Of a stretch of DNA of 42,483 nucleotides, positions 7,371 through 15,060 are shown piece by piece; within the stretch, counting starts at the first letter, position 1; each line of letters starts with the position of its first letter. This DNA comes from Peptococcaceae bacterium (GTDB lineage: Bacteria > Bacillota > Desulfitobacteriia > Desulfitobacteriales > Desulfitobacteriaceae). A model generated the notes under the pieces. It made no database searches. It worked only from the letters and a program-made list of their open reading frames with translations, and had not been told where the DNA came from. The position numbers and the translations under genes are program-made. The stretch is taken from positions 1 to 42,483 of the forward strand of contig JAITOV010000062.1 of NCBI GenBank assembly GCA_031289735.1, read 5' to 3'.

Positions 7371-7977
7371 TAGGCAGAATGAAAAATCTGCGAGAAAATT
7401 TTGGGGATTGGATAATTCTTCATCAATGATTCTTGGAGGATACCGCTGTGTAATGTGTTTTCAATTTTGAGTGACGGTTGCGTGTGGAGCGAGAGTAACG
7501 GCGGCTATCCCAACCGTTATTTATATCCAGTCAAAGTAGTGCGCCTTCTGCAAAGGCTATGATAAGCGAATGAGCTTGATGATGAAACGAAGATATACTT
7601 TGAAGAATGGGATGAATCATAGAACAATTATTCAGGCCTCACAATATCAGGTCGCGCGTTTGCGCCTTGTACTGCTGGTAAACCGTCCCATGCTCGAGAA
7701 CGTCGAAAATGTTCCCGTGATTTCCGTGGGATTTTTTTGTTTGAGGGTGGATTACCCCTGAGTTCGCCCTAGCTGGGCCGCAGACTTAGCGGCAAAGTTT
7801 ATCTTATACTTGCCAAATTTGCTGTTAAGCAGTATATTTTGACTATGTTCGTTAAATTTTTATCGGCAGTTTATCAGACAAACACTTGCTTTTATCGCGT
7901 AAAAATAAGAAAATAATAAATAATAAAATAAATAATAAAGATTACCCCAATAGGGTAATAGCGGAACCGGGAGGAAA
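7371..7977. other. decayed gene-poor stretch before the catabolic island
   Basis: About 600 bases with no intact gene. Minus-strand codons ending at TGA 7639-7641 read HGNIFDVLEHGTVYQQYKAQ then TRDLIL, which looks like the tail of a real protein that I do not recognise. A plus-strand stretch near 7480-7560 (SDGCVWSESNGGYPNRYLYP) also looks protein-like but has no start. From about 7790 the sequence turns strongly AT-rich and presumably carries the promoter of the sigma-54 activator gene. Confidence 0.4.
7941..7959. promoter_or_regulatory. inverted repeat just before the sigma-54 activator gene
   Basis: ATTACCC (7941-7947) and GGGTAAT (7953-7959) form a perfect 7-bp dyad with a 5-bp centre, ending 18 bp before the start codon. 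Its position suits control of the activator gene's own expression. I did not find the same dyad at the sigma-54 promoter. Confidence 0.4.
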
Positions 7978-9915
7978 ATGTCACAGATGCGGGGTATTGT
8001 CGTCTTAACATCGCCACATAGTCAGGTGACCAGGATTTCGAAAGAATTAGCGGCAGAACTGGATTTGAAGGTGATTATCCAAGAGTCGGCGCTGGAAGAC
8101 GCAGTGAACCTGGTCAGAGGCCTGTTAAAGAGAAGAGAAGAATTCATTTGGGCGATTGTCAGCCGTGGGGCTACGCTGGAAATGATGAAGCGGGAAATCT
8201 TAGACGTTCCGTTGATCAGTATTGATACGACGGACTATGACCTTATGCTCACATTGCATCAGGCGAGTCAGTTGGGTGAGAGAATCGGGCTGATGATTTC
8301 TGACGTACCGAAGTTGGAAGCCAGTCAACAGGTTAACGGTATTATGAAACTATCGACGCAGACGTACTTTTATACGAATTGGAACGAATTTAACTTGCAA
8401 ACAGAAAAAATTAAAACCGATGGGATAGAGGTTCTGGTCGGCGGAGGGGAGAGCGGCGCGCAGGTCGCTGAGAAGATCGGCATCTGGCATGTGCCGTTGC
8501 TACCCAGCGTACAGACGGTATATCAGGCTTTGGTTCGCGCCAAAGATATCGTGGAGACCAAGGGACGGGAACAAGAAAAGGCTGAGCAGCTGAAAGCCAT
8601 CCTGCATTATTCGCACGAGGGTATCATGGCGATGGATCAAAATGAGCGCATTACGGTCTTTAATTCTGTTGCGTCCAAGCTCTTCGGGTTGGATGCGGCC
8701 AAGATGATCGGCCGGCCATTAAGTGATTTTAGCTATAAAAAATCTTTGACCGAGATGTTTGATGGGCCGGAAGAACAACTGGGGTTTATCCATCAGATCC
8801 GGGACGCCACATTATTGGTCAATAAAGTGCCGCTAACCTTTAAATCACGCTCGGATGGGATTTTGGTTACGTTTAAAGACGTAACGAAGATCCAGGAAGA
8901 AGAGAGTAAGGTACGCCGCGAGATGTATGCGCGGGGATTCGTGGCGAAATTTACTTTTGACGAGATTCGGCACGTCAGTAATAAGATGTCGGGTATCATC
9001 GCCAAGGCGAAGAAATTTGCCGATACGGAAAGCACGGTGCTCATTCGGGGCGAGAGCGGTGTAGGCAAAGAGTTAATTGCCCAGAGTATGCATAACAGTC
9101 ATAAGGTGCGCAGGAACCGCCCGTTCGTAGCGGTCAATTGCGCCTCGCTGGACGATAATTTGTTGAATAGCGAGTTGTTCGGCTATGAAGAAGGGGCCTT
9201 TACCGGGGCCCGCAAAGGCGGCAAGCCGGGCTTGTTTGAATTAGCGCACGGCGGCACGATTTTTTTAGATGAAATCGGGAAGATTAAGCCGGAAGTGCAA
9301 GCGAATCTGTTGCGGGTATTGCAGGAGAAAGAGGTTCGCCGTATCGGCAGCGCCCGGGTGATTCCGATTGATTTGCGCGTGATCGCCGCTTCCAATGAAA
9401 ACCTGGAAGAATTGATCAGTAAAGGGGCTTTTGCCGAAGATTTATACTATCGGCTGAATGTGCTGACGATCACCATACCTCCACTGCGAGAGCGGCGGGA
9501 GGATATTCCGGAATTGGCGCAATGGATGCTGGATCGCTTTTGCGCTAAGTACCATAAAGATATGATCACCCTGCCGCCGCTCGTAGTGAAACGTTTGAGT
9601 ACGTTACCCTGGCCGGGCAATATCCGGCAATTAGAGCATGTGATTGAGCGATGCGTCGTTTTAGCGGATACGGAGGAAGACGCGCCAAGGATCTTACTGG
9701 ATCTAGTGGAAGAAGAATTTGAACAGACCCAAGGCGGAGCCACACACTTAGCCCGCGAAAATGAAGTGAGGGTAAAGCTCGGGACACTGGAAGAGATGGA
9801 GACGGAAATCGTTCAGAAGATGGCGCTGAGCGTTCCGTTAACCAAGAGTGAACTGGCATTGAAGCTGGGGATTAGCCGGCCGACGCTGTTAAAGATCCTG
9901 AAAAAAGAAGAGTAG
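7978..9915 (+). CDS. PrpR-type sigma-54-dependent transcriptional activator
   Basis: A 645-residue regulator. Residues ~1-190 match the PrpR N-terminal sensor domain, which binds small acids in propionate-type regulators. Residues ~200-305 form a PAS domain. Residues ~325-560 are the AAA+ sigma-54 domain with Walker A GESGVGKE (358-365), the sigma-54 contact loop GAFTGA (406-411), Walker B GGTIFLDEI (425-433) and WPGNIRQL (545-552). A Fis-type helix-turn-helix ends the protein (~622-642). It starts at ATG 7978 after GGGAGG. It should switch on the -24/-12 promoter found 97 bp after its stop, in front of the catabolic genes, in response to a pathway intermediate. Confidence 0.93.
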   Translation: MSQMRGIVVLTSPHSQVTRISKELAAELDLKVIIQESALEDAVNLVRGLLKRREEFIWAIVSRGATLEMMKREILDVPLISIDTTDYDLMLTLHQASQLGERIGLMISDVPKLEASQQVNGIMKLSTQTYFYTNWNEFNLQTEKIKTDGIEVLVGGGESGAQVAEKIGIWHVPLLPSVQTVYQALVRAKDIVETKGREQEKAEQLKAILHYSHEGIMAMDQNERITVFNSVASKLFGLDAAKMIGRPLSDFSYKKSLTEMFDGPEEQLGFIHQIRDATLLVNKVPLTFKSRSDGILVTFKDVTKIQEEESKVRREMYARGFVAKFTFDEIRHVSNKMSGIIAKAKKFADTESTVLIRGESGVGKELIAQSMHNSHKVRRNRPFVAVNCASLDDNLLNSELFGYEEGAFTGARKGGKPGLFELAHGGTIFLDEIGKIKPEVQANLLRVLQEKEVRRIGSARVIPIDLRVIAASNENLEELISKGAFAEDLYYRLNVLTITIPPLRERREDIPELAQWMLDRFCAKYHKDMITLPPLVVKRLSTLPWPGNIRQLEHVIERCVVLADTEEDAPRILLDLVEEEFEQTQGGATHLARENEVRVKLGTLEEMETEIVQKMALSVPLTKSELALKLGISRPTLLKILKKEE

Positions 9916-9959
9916 AAAAATTCTTTATACCTACTACGTTGTCCTTTGATAAAATATTT

Positions 9960-9974
9960 GACAGGCAATCTGTC
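9960..9974. promoter_or_regulatory. candidate upstream activator site
   Basis: GACAG-GCAAT-CTGTC (9960-9974), a 5-bp dyad, overlaps a second dyad CTGT-CGT-ACAG (9970-9980). It lies about 40-50 bp upstream of the -24 element, the region where sigma-54 activators commonly bind. Confidence 0.4.
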
Positions 9975-10011
9975 GTACAGAAAAAAAGCTTTTGTGAAAG
10001 CCCTTGTTTTC

Positions 10012-10026
10012 TGGCACGATTTTTGC
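10012..10026 (+). promoter_or_regulatory. sigma-54 (-24/-12) promoter of the catabolic operon
   Basis: TGGCAC (10012-10017), five bases, TTGC (10023-10026): an exact match to the consensus with 10 bp between the invariant GG and GC. It sits 46 bp before the start of the first catabolic gene and directly follows the gene for the sigma-54 activator. Confidence 0.9.
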
Positions 10027-10072
10027 AATAATTATGGTTAGTAGCCGTGTAAGAATTTAAGGAGGATGGAAC

Positions 10073-11290
10073 ATGAGCAAGTGGCATACCGACCAGTGGT
10101 TCGTTAGTCCTTTGAACTACGAACCGGAAGTAACCAAAGATTTTGCATTTGCGCCCGAGATCAAATTCCATGACGTAACATTGCGAGATGGAGAACAACA
10201 GGCAGGATTGACCTTCCGCAAAGAGGAGAAAATTAAGATTGCCGAAGGACTCGCCCAAGCGGGGATTCATCGTATTGAAGCCGGTATGCCGGCCGTGTCG
10301 CCGCAAGATGCCGCAGCGATTAAAGAGATCGTCAATATGAATCTGGGACCTGAAATCTTTGCTTTCGCCAGATGTATGGTTTCTGATGTGGAGAAAGCGG
10401 CGGACTGTGGCGTGAAGGGGATTGTCGTCGAAATTCCTTCCAGTGACCACCTGATCAAGGAAGCGTATAAATGGCCTTTGGAAAAAGCGATTGAATCCTC
10501 GATCAAAGCGACGCTGAAAGCGAAGGAATATGGTTTGTATACCTGTTTCTTCCCGATCGATTTCAGCCGTGCGAATCTGAGCTGGGTGCTCGACTTGATT
10601 GAACGTGTGGCCGCGGAAGGTCATATGGACGCCTTGGTTATGGTGGATACCTTTGGCGGACTGTCCCCGCACGCGATCCCCTACATGATCAAATCTTTCC
10701 AGAAACGCATCAAGAAACCGATCGAACTGCATTTCCATGATGATGTGGGTCTGGGCACGGCCAATACCCTGATCGGTCTGGCGAACGGCGCGTCTGTGGT
10801 ACATTCCACGGTTTCGGCGATCGGCGAACGCGCTGGGAACACCGCTTATGAGGATGTAGCCATTGCTCTGTTAACCATGTATGGCATTGACACAAAACTG
10901 AACTACAAGATGATTTATCCGCTGTCCAAGTTGGTCCAGGAAATTTCCGGATTCACGGCGCAGCCGAATAAAGGACTCATCGGCGATGACATTTTTAACG
11001 TAGAGTCTGGAATTATCGCCAGTTGGTTCAAGAATACGAAGGATACGCATCCGGTGGAAGTCTTCCCGATTCACTGGGATCTGATCGGACATAAAGAAGC
11101 TCAGGTTGTGATCGGTAAAAACAGCGGTATCGACTCGATCTGGATCAATCTGGAAAAATACGGTTACGACAATGTCTCCACGGAACAAGCGAACGCGATG
11201 CTGGATGAAGTCAAGGCGAAGGCTTATGAAACCAAACGCCTCCTGACCGAAGCTGAATTCAAAAAGATCGTTGACAACGCAATCAAATAA
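10073..11290 (+). CDS. HMGL/DRE-TIM family enzyme (homocitrate/citramalate/isopropylmalate-synthase-like)
   Basis: A 405-residue DRE-TIM metallolyase. Seen: the DVTLRDGEQQAG signature (34-45), the metal-binding HFHDD (220-224) and GERAGNT (251-257). Family members join an acyl-CoA to a 2-oxo acid or glyoxylate, or do the reverse cleavage. It is near the length of the catalytic domain alone and lacks the C-terminal regulatory domain of LeuA and CimA, so it is probably not feedback-controlled. The start is ATG 10073 with AAGGAGG upstream. As first gene after the sigma-54 promoter it belongs to the pathway, not to leucine synthesis; no leuBCD or nif genes are near. The substrate is not identifiable from sequence. 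Confidence 0.8.
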   Translation: MSKWHTDQWFVSPLNYEPEVTKDFAFAPEIKFHDVTLRDGEQQAGLTFRKEEKIKIAEGLAQAGIHRIEAGMPAVSPQDAAAIKEIVNMNLGPEIFAFARCMVSDVEKAADCGVKGIVVEIPSSDHLIKEAYKWPLEKAIESSIKATLKAKEYGLYTCFFPIDFSRANLSWVLDLIERVAAEGHMDALVMVDTFGGLSPHAIPYMIKSFQKRIKKPIELHFHDDVGLGTANTLIGLANGASVVHSTVSAIGERAGNTAYEDVAIALLTMYGIDTKLNYKMIYPLSKLVQEISGFTAQPNKGLIGDDIFNVESGIIASWFKNTKDTHPVEVFPIHWDLIGHKEAQVVIGKNSGIDSIWINLEKYGYDNVSTEQANAMLDEVKAKAYETKRLLTEAEFKKIVDNAIK

Positions 11291-11339
11291 GTTTAGTCTA
11301 TAGTACTTGTCAATGAGTATGGGGAAAGAAGGGTTAATC

Positions 11340-12197
11340 GTGGGTAGGATCCGAAGTGTACTGTTTGTACCAGGCCATAAGGAAAAGATGGTGGTAAAAT
11401 CTGTAAATGCCGAATCTCAAGCAGACGGCGTCGTATGGGATATTGAAGACGCCGTACCGCCGTCTGAGAAACCGGCGGCGCGCCAGCTGATTGGCAAAAC
11501 CTTGCAGGAAGGGTTGCCGGCGAAACCGGTATATGTACGGGTTAACGCCTTGGCGACCAAGATGACGGGAGAAGATTTGCGGGCTGTTGTTTATCCCGGA
11601 CTGTATGCCGTTATGGTGCTTAAGGTTGAATCCAAGGATGATATCACAGCGGTTTCGGCCTTGCTGGAAACATTGGAGCAAGAAAGAGGCATTACGGAAA
11701 AGATCAAGATTCATGCGATCGTAGAAACCTGTCTGGGCGTCCTGAAGGCTTTGGAAATCGTCACCTCATCCGACCGGATTGAAGGAGTCTCCTTCGGTGC
11801 GGAAGATTTCACGTTGGATCTCGGCACCAGCCGTTCCCGTGAAGGCATCGAATTGGCCCACGCCAGAGGTTTGGTAGTCTTGGCGGGAGCAGCGGCTAAA
11901 GTCAATATTATCGATACCGTGTTCTCGGATCTGAATGATGAAGAAGGTTTAGCGAACGAATGTCGCGGCAGCCGTCAAATGGGTTTCCTGGCGAAGTTCG
12001 CCATTCATCCCAAGCAAGTTCCGGTGATCAACGAAGCCTTCTCGCCGACGCAGGCAGAGGTTGATTTTGCTACCCGCGTAGTCGAAGCTTTTGCCAAGGC
12101 GCAAGCGGAAAATATCGGCGTTATCACAGTCGATGGCAAAATGATTGACCCACCGGTCGTTGAAAGAGCCAGAAAACTTCTGGCGTCCACAAAATAA
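11340..12197 (+). CDS. HpcH/HpaI-family CitE-like acyl-CoA lyase (malyl/citramalyl-CoA lyase type)
   Basis: A 285-residue protein of the CitE/malyl-CoA lyase branch. Seen: SVLFVPG (6-12), DIEDAVP (34-40), Arg67, the metal-binding Glu129 in IVETCLGV and Asp156 in FGAEDFTLDLG, and KFAIHPKQV near the end. Family members cleave malyl-CoA, citramalyl-CoA or citryl-CoA to acetyl-CoA and a 2-oxo acid. I take GTG 11340 as the start because GAAGGG lies 6-7 bases upstream and the family begins at this motif; an earlier in-frame TTG (11307) has no ribosome site. The next two genes could supply its CoA thioester substrate. No citD or citF is present, so it is not a citrate lyase subunit. Confidence 0.85.
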   Translation: MGRIRSVLFVPGHKEKMVVKSVNAESQADGVVWDIEDAVPPSEKPAARQLIGKTLQEGLPAKPVYVRVNALATKMTGEDLRAVVYPGLYAVMVLKVESKDDITAVSALLETLEQERGITEKIKIHAIVETCLGVLKALEIVTSSDRIEGVSFGAEDFTLDLGTSRSREGIELAHARGLVVLAGAAAKVNIIDTVFSDLNDEEGLANECRGSRQMGFLAKFAIHPKQVPVINEAFSPTQAEVDFATRVVEAFAKAQAENIGVITVDGKMIDPPVVERARKLLASTK

Positions 12198-12247
12198 ACA
12201 GAGTGCTTTAAAACACAGTCTGTGGAAATGAGTGAAGTGGGGTAAAA

Positions 12248-13453
12248 TTGGCTCGATTATTAGAAAATGACGCGTTGCGTATTCTTGTTGAGAACAAGCT
12301 CCCGGTTCCTCGTTTTGACTATGTGGATACCCCTGAAGAAGCGAAGCAAGTAGCAGAAAATCTAAACGTACCCGTTGTCTTGAAAGCTTTGGCTCCCGTC
12401 GGTAAAAGAGGAGAGCCGGGCGCTCTCGTCTTTGCCGATGAGCCGGAGCAGGCGGAGTTGAACGCCAAGACATTGTTGAGTTCATCCATCGAGCAGTATC
12501 CGGTAAAAAAAGTGCTTGTGCGCGAGAAAGTAAATACTGACCAGGAATTGTACGTCTCTATAAGCATCGATCAGGGATTGAAATGCCCGGTCGTTATGGT
12601 GAGTGCGGCTGGTGGAGTCGACTATCAGGAGATCGTTTTACGTAACCCGGAAAAAATCAGATCAGTTCATTTAAATCCTTATAAAGGCTTGCCTGATTTT
12701 GTGGCTAAGGAAATATGGGCGGATTTGGGCCTGAGCGGATCAGTGCTAAGGGATGCAACAGCGATTTTGACCAGATTGTATCAGGTGTTTTGCAGGTATG
12801 ATTGCAATATGCTGGAGGTCAATCCGTTGGTCATCACCAAAGACAGCAAGGTTCGCATTATTTCCGTAGACATGGTCATTGATGAGGCTGCTCTGTTCCG
12901 TCATCCCGAACTGAACCACCTGGTTCAGATGGGTCATGACTCCGAGTATCATCGCCCCTTAACGGCATTAGAAAAGAACATCGCTGATGTCAATGAGGCG
13001 GATCCGTATCGCGGGGCCGTGATGTTCATGGAACTGAGCGACGGAGACATTGCTTTCATGTGCGGAGGCTGCGGCGGAAGTTTGCTCATGCTGGACACCT
13101 TACTGCAATATGGCGGCCGGCCGGCGAATTTTCTCGCTTTGAACGGCAACCCGTCTGAGCGCAAGGTTTATGGCCTGGCGAAAGTGATGCTAGCTCAACC
13201 CGGAGTGAAAGGATTATTCGTCTGTGCTGGGATTGCTAACGATATGCAAGTGGATGTCGTGGCTAGAGGAATAGCCAGAGCGTTGCAAGAAGAACATAAA
13301 GGATGCGGATTTCCGGTATTGGTGAGGCTGGCCGGGGTGAACGATCAGATAGGCCGAGAGATATTTACCACAGCAGGCGTAGAGTACTATGGCGAAGAAA
13401 TTACAATGACCATGGCTGCTCAGAAAATGGCTGATAGGATGAAACAGCTCTAG
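12248..13453 (+). CDS. succinyl-CoA synthetase beta-like ATP-grasp subunit, divergent
   Basis: A 401-residue protein with the SucC architecture: an ATP-grasp half (~1-225) and a CoA-ligase half (~245-390). The magnesium-site motif LEVNPLV and a following Asp are conserved, as is the ALFRHPEL stretch. The glycine-rich elements that surround the phosphohistidine in classical enzymes are changed: the usual GGGAT-K loop reads NGNPSER, and the usual FGGI reads AGIAND. It starts at TTG 12248. It is followed 17 bp later by the SucD-like partner. Expected role: activation of a dicarboxylic or hydroxy acid with CoA, probably malate, citramalate or an analogue. Confidence 0.8.
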   Translation: MARLLENDALRILVENKLPVPRFDYVDTPEEAKQVAENLNVPVVLKALAPVGKRGEPGALVFADEPEQAELNAKTLLSSSIEQYPVKKVLVREKVNTDQELYVSISIDQGLKCPVVMVSAAGGVDYQEIVLRNPEKIRSVHLNPYKGLPDFVAKEIWADLGLSGSVLRDATAILTRLYQVFCRYDCNMLEVNPLVITKDSKVRIISVDMVIDEAALFRHPELNHLVQMGHDSEYHRPLTALEKNIADVNEADPYRGAVMFMELSDGDIAFMCGGCGGSLLMLDTLLQYGGRPANFLALNGNPSERKVYGLAKVMLAQPGVKGLFVCAGIANDMQVDVVARGIARALQEEHKGCGFPVLVRLAGVNDQIGREIFTTAGVEYYGEEITMTMAAQKMADRMKQL

Positions 13454-13470
13454 GCCAGATAGGTGGTAAC

Positions 13471-14388
13471 ATGGGGATATTAGTCGATAGGGATTCGCGT
13501 GTTGGTATTGCCGGAATCGCTGGCTTAGACGCCTTGGCGATGGTCAAAGACATGAAAAGATATGGCACGTCAGTATTGGCCGGAATCGCGCCTGGGAGAA
13601 AAGGTGAAACCTTGCAAGAAATCCCGGTGTATGATACGATTCGCCAGGCTGTAGAAGCCCACGCTATCAATACCATGTTGATCTATGTATCGCCTGCTGT
13701 TACTTTAGATGCTGTACGGGAAACGTTAGCGAATGATATTAAACTGCTCGTCATTCCCACGGGAAACATACCGGCGCATGATATGCTTAAGGTGATTTAT
13801 GAGATCAGGGCTGTTGAGGCCAGATTAATCGGGCCGAATACCGTTGGATTGATTGACCCTGCGGCAAGAGTGAAGCTGGGATCAATCGGGGGAGGCAGCG
13901 CAGAGCGATTCTTTGCTCCAGGCTGTGTGGGCGTGATATCCAGCAATGCGGGTATGACCGCTGAAACGGCTTATATGGTAAAAAAAGCGGGCTTGGGCGT
14001 CAGTACGGCAGTAAATATCGGCGAGGGCGCCTTGATTGGGACGACAGCACGAGAATTGTTGGCTCTCTTTGAAAAGGATCCGCAGACACAAGCCGTTATC
14101 CTGTTTTGTGAACAAGGGTTACTTGCGCAAGATGAGATCGTGGAGTTTATCGAGCAAGGTGGGTTTTCCAAACCGTTGATTGTAGCGCTTGCAGATAGAT
14201 TCGCAGGGTGTATGCCCCAAAAGGATGGATTCGGTTTCCAAGCCAGTTCAGTTGGAAGCTGCGATCACAAATGCCCGATGAGATTGAAGAGGGCCGGAGT
14301 ATATGTAGCTGGGAAATACGACGATATCATTTATCTTTTACAGGAATTACAAGGGGTAAAATTAAACTACTCGGAAAAACCAATCTAA
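13471..14388 (+). CDS. succinyl-CoA synthetase alpha-like subunit lacking the phosphohistidine
   Basis: A 305-residue protein with the SucD fold: the CoA-binding domain starts at VGIAGIAG (11-18), and GPNTVG (121-126) matches GPNCPG of the classical enzyme. The block from K234-P235 to A275-G276 aligns with E. coli SucD without gaps, and there the active-site His of 'GHAGA' is Gly253 (the local sequence is KDGFGFQ). The only nearby His is 266, within CDHKC. Two Cys (264, 268) flank it. The chemistry must therefore differ from phosphohistidine transfer, or the protein is a CoA-binding/transferase partner as in FdrA-like proteins. It starts at ATG with AGGTGG upstream. Confidence 0.8.
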   Translation: MGILVDRDSRVGIAGIAGLDALAMVKDMKRYGTSVLAGIAPGRKGETLQEIPVYDTIRQAVEAHAINTMLIYVSPAVTLDAVRETLANDIKLLVIPTGNIPAHDMLKVIYEIRAVEARLIGPNTVGLIDPAARVKLGSIGGGSAERFFAPGCVGVISSNAGMTAETAYMVKKAGLGVSTAVNIGEGALIGTTARELLALFEKDPQTQAVILFCEQGLLAQDEIVEFIEQGGFSKPLIVALADRFAGCMPQKDGFGFQASSVGSCDHKCPMRLKRAGVYVAGKYDDIIYLLQELQGVKLNYSEKPI

Positions 14389-14405
14389 AAGGAGGTATGG
14401 ATACA

Positions 14406-15035
14406 ATGGCAAGCTATCGTTCTTTTGTCCTCCGAAAGTTACAGTCATTAGCGGGCGTGCTCCCGTTGGGCATCTTTTTCTTTGTGCATATGACGCTCAA
14501 CTCGGCAGCCGCTAAAGGGGGCGGGGTCTATAATACGGTCATTGAAGTTATGCGTGGATTCCCCAATATTTGGGTGTATGAATGGGCCATTATTTTCATT
14601 CCGCTGATCTTTCATGGCGTTTATGGGCTGGTTATTTGGTGGACTGGTAAATCTAATGTTGGCCGGTATGGATTCTATCGTAACTGGATGTATTTATTCC
14701 AAAGGTTGACGGGGATTATCGCGTTTCTCTTCTTAATCTACCATGTGTTTGTTTTCAGATATGGCGAAATCTTTTTTGGGATTCCGGAACTCTCGTTTGA
14801 TTGGATTGCAGGGCAATTCACGAATCCGATCGTCTTTGCGATCTATCTGATCGGGCTGTTCTGTGCGGCGTTCCACTTCGGTAATGGGATTTATACATTC
14901 TGTATTACCTGGGGAATCACCGTTGGCGCTAAGAGCCAAAAAGTTGTCAATTATTTATCTTGGATCATCTGTATCGTATTCACTCTTTATGGCCTGAACT
15001 CGATGTTAGCGTTTTTAGGAAAAAATATATTCTAG
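14406..15035 (+). CDS. sdhC: succinate dehydrogenase/fumarate reductase cytochrome b558 subunit
   Basis: A 209-residue five-helix membrane protein of the Bacillus-type dihaem b558 family. Candidate haem ligands His28, His70, His113 and His157 lie in helices I, II, III and IV, the spacing seen in B. subtilis SdhC (28, 70, 113, 155). It passes electrons between the flavoprotein and menaquinone. ATG 14406 is chosen because AAAGGAGG (14388-14395) is 10 bases upstream; the ATG at 14397 is too close. It begins the sdhCAB set inside the catabolic operon. Confidence 0.9.
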   Translation: MASYRSFVLRKLQSLAGVLPLGIFFFVHMTLNSAAAKGGGVYNTVIEVMRGFPNIWVYEWAIIFIPLIFHGVYGLVIWWTGKSNVGRYGFYRNWMYLFQRLTGIIAFLFLIYHVFVFRYGEIFFGIPELSFDWIAGQFTNPIVFAIYLIGLFCAAFHFGNGIYTFCITWGITVGAKSQKVVNYLSWIICIVFTLYGLNSMLAFLGKNIF

Positions 15036-15060
15036 CAGATCTTCGATAGGAGGTAAGAGC

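Noticed and set aside
9872-10804. 310-codon open frame on the minus strand
   Set aside because: It lies opposite the HMGL-family gene and the sigma-54 promoter, has no ribosome site, and its residues are rich in H, R and Q as expected from the antisense of a coding region.
10073-11290. Leucine-pathway isopropylmalate synthase
   Set aside because: No leuBCD neighbours, no C-terminal regulatory domain and sigma-54 catabolic control.
11340-12197. Citrate lyase beta subunit (citE)
   Set aside because: No citD, citF, citC or citX genes are near, and the neighbours fit a stand-alone malyl/citramalyl-CoA lyase better.
11949-12485. 178-codon open frame on the minus strand
   Set aside because: Antisense to the CitE-like and SucC-like genes, with no start signal or recognisable motif.
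14208-14405. Longer N-terminus for the cytochrome b558 gene
   Set aside because: The extension reads through the SucD-like gene in another frame; the AAAGGAGG site and haem-ligand numbering fit ATG 14406.
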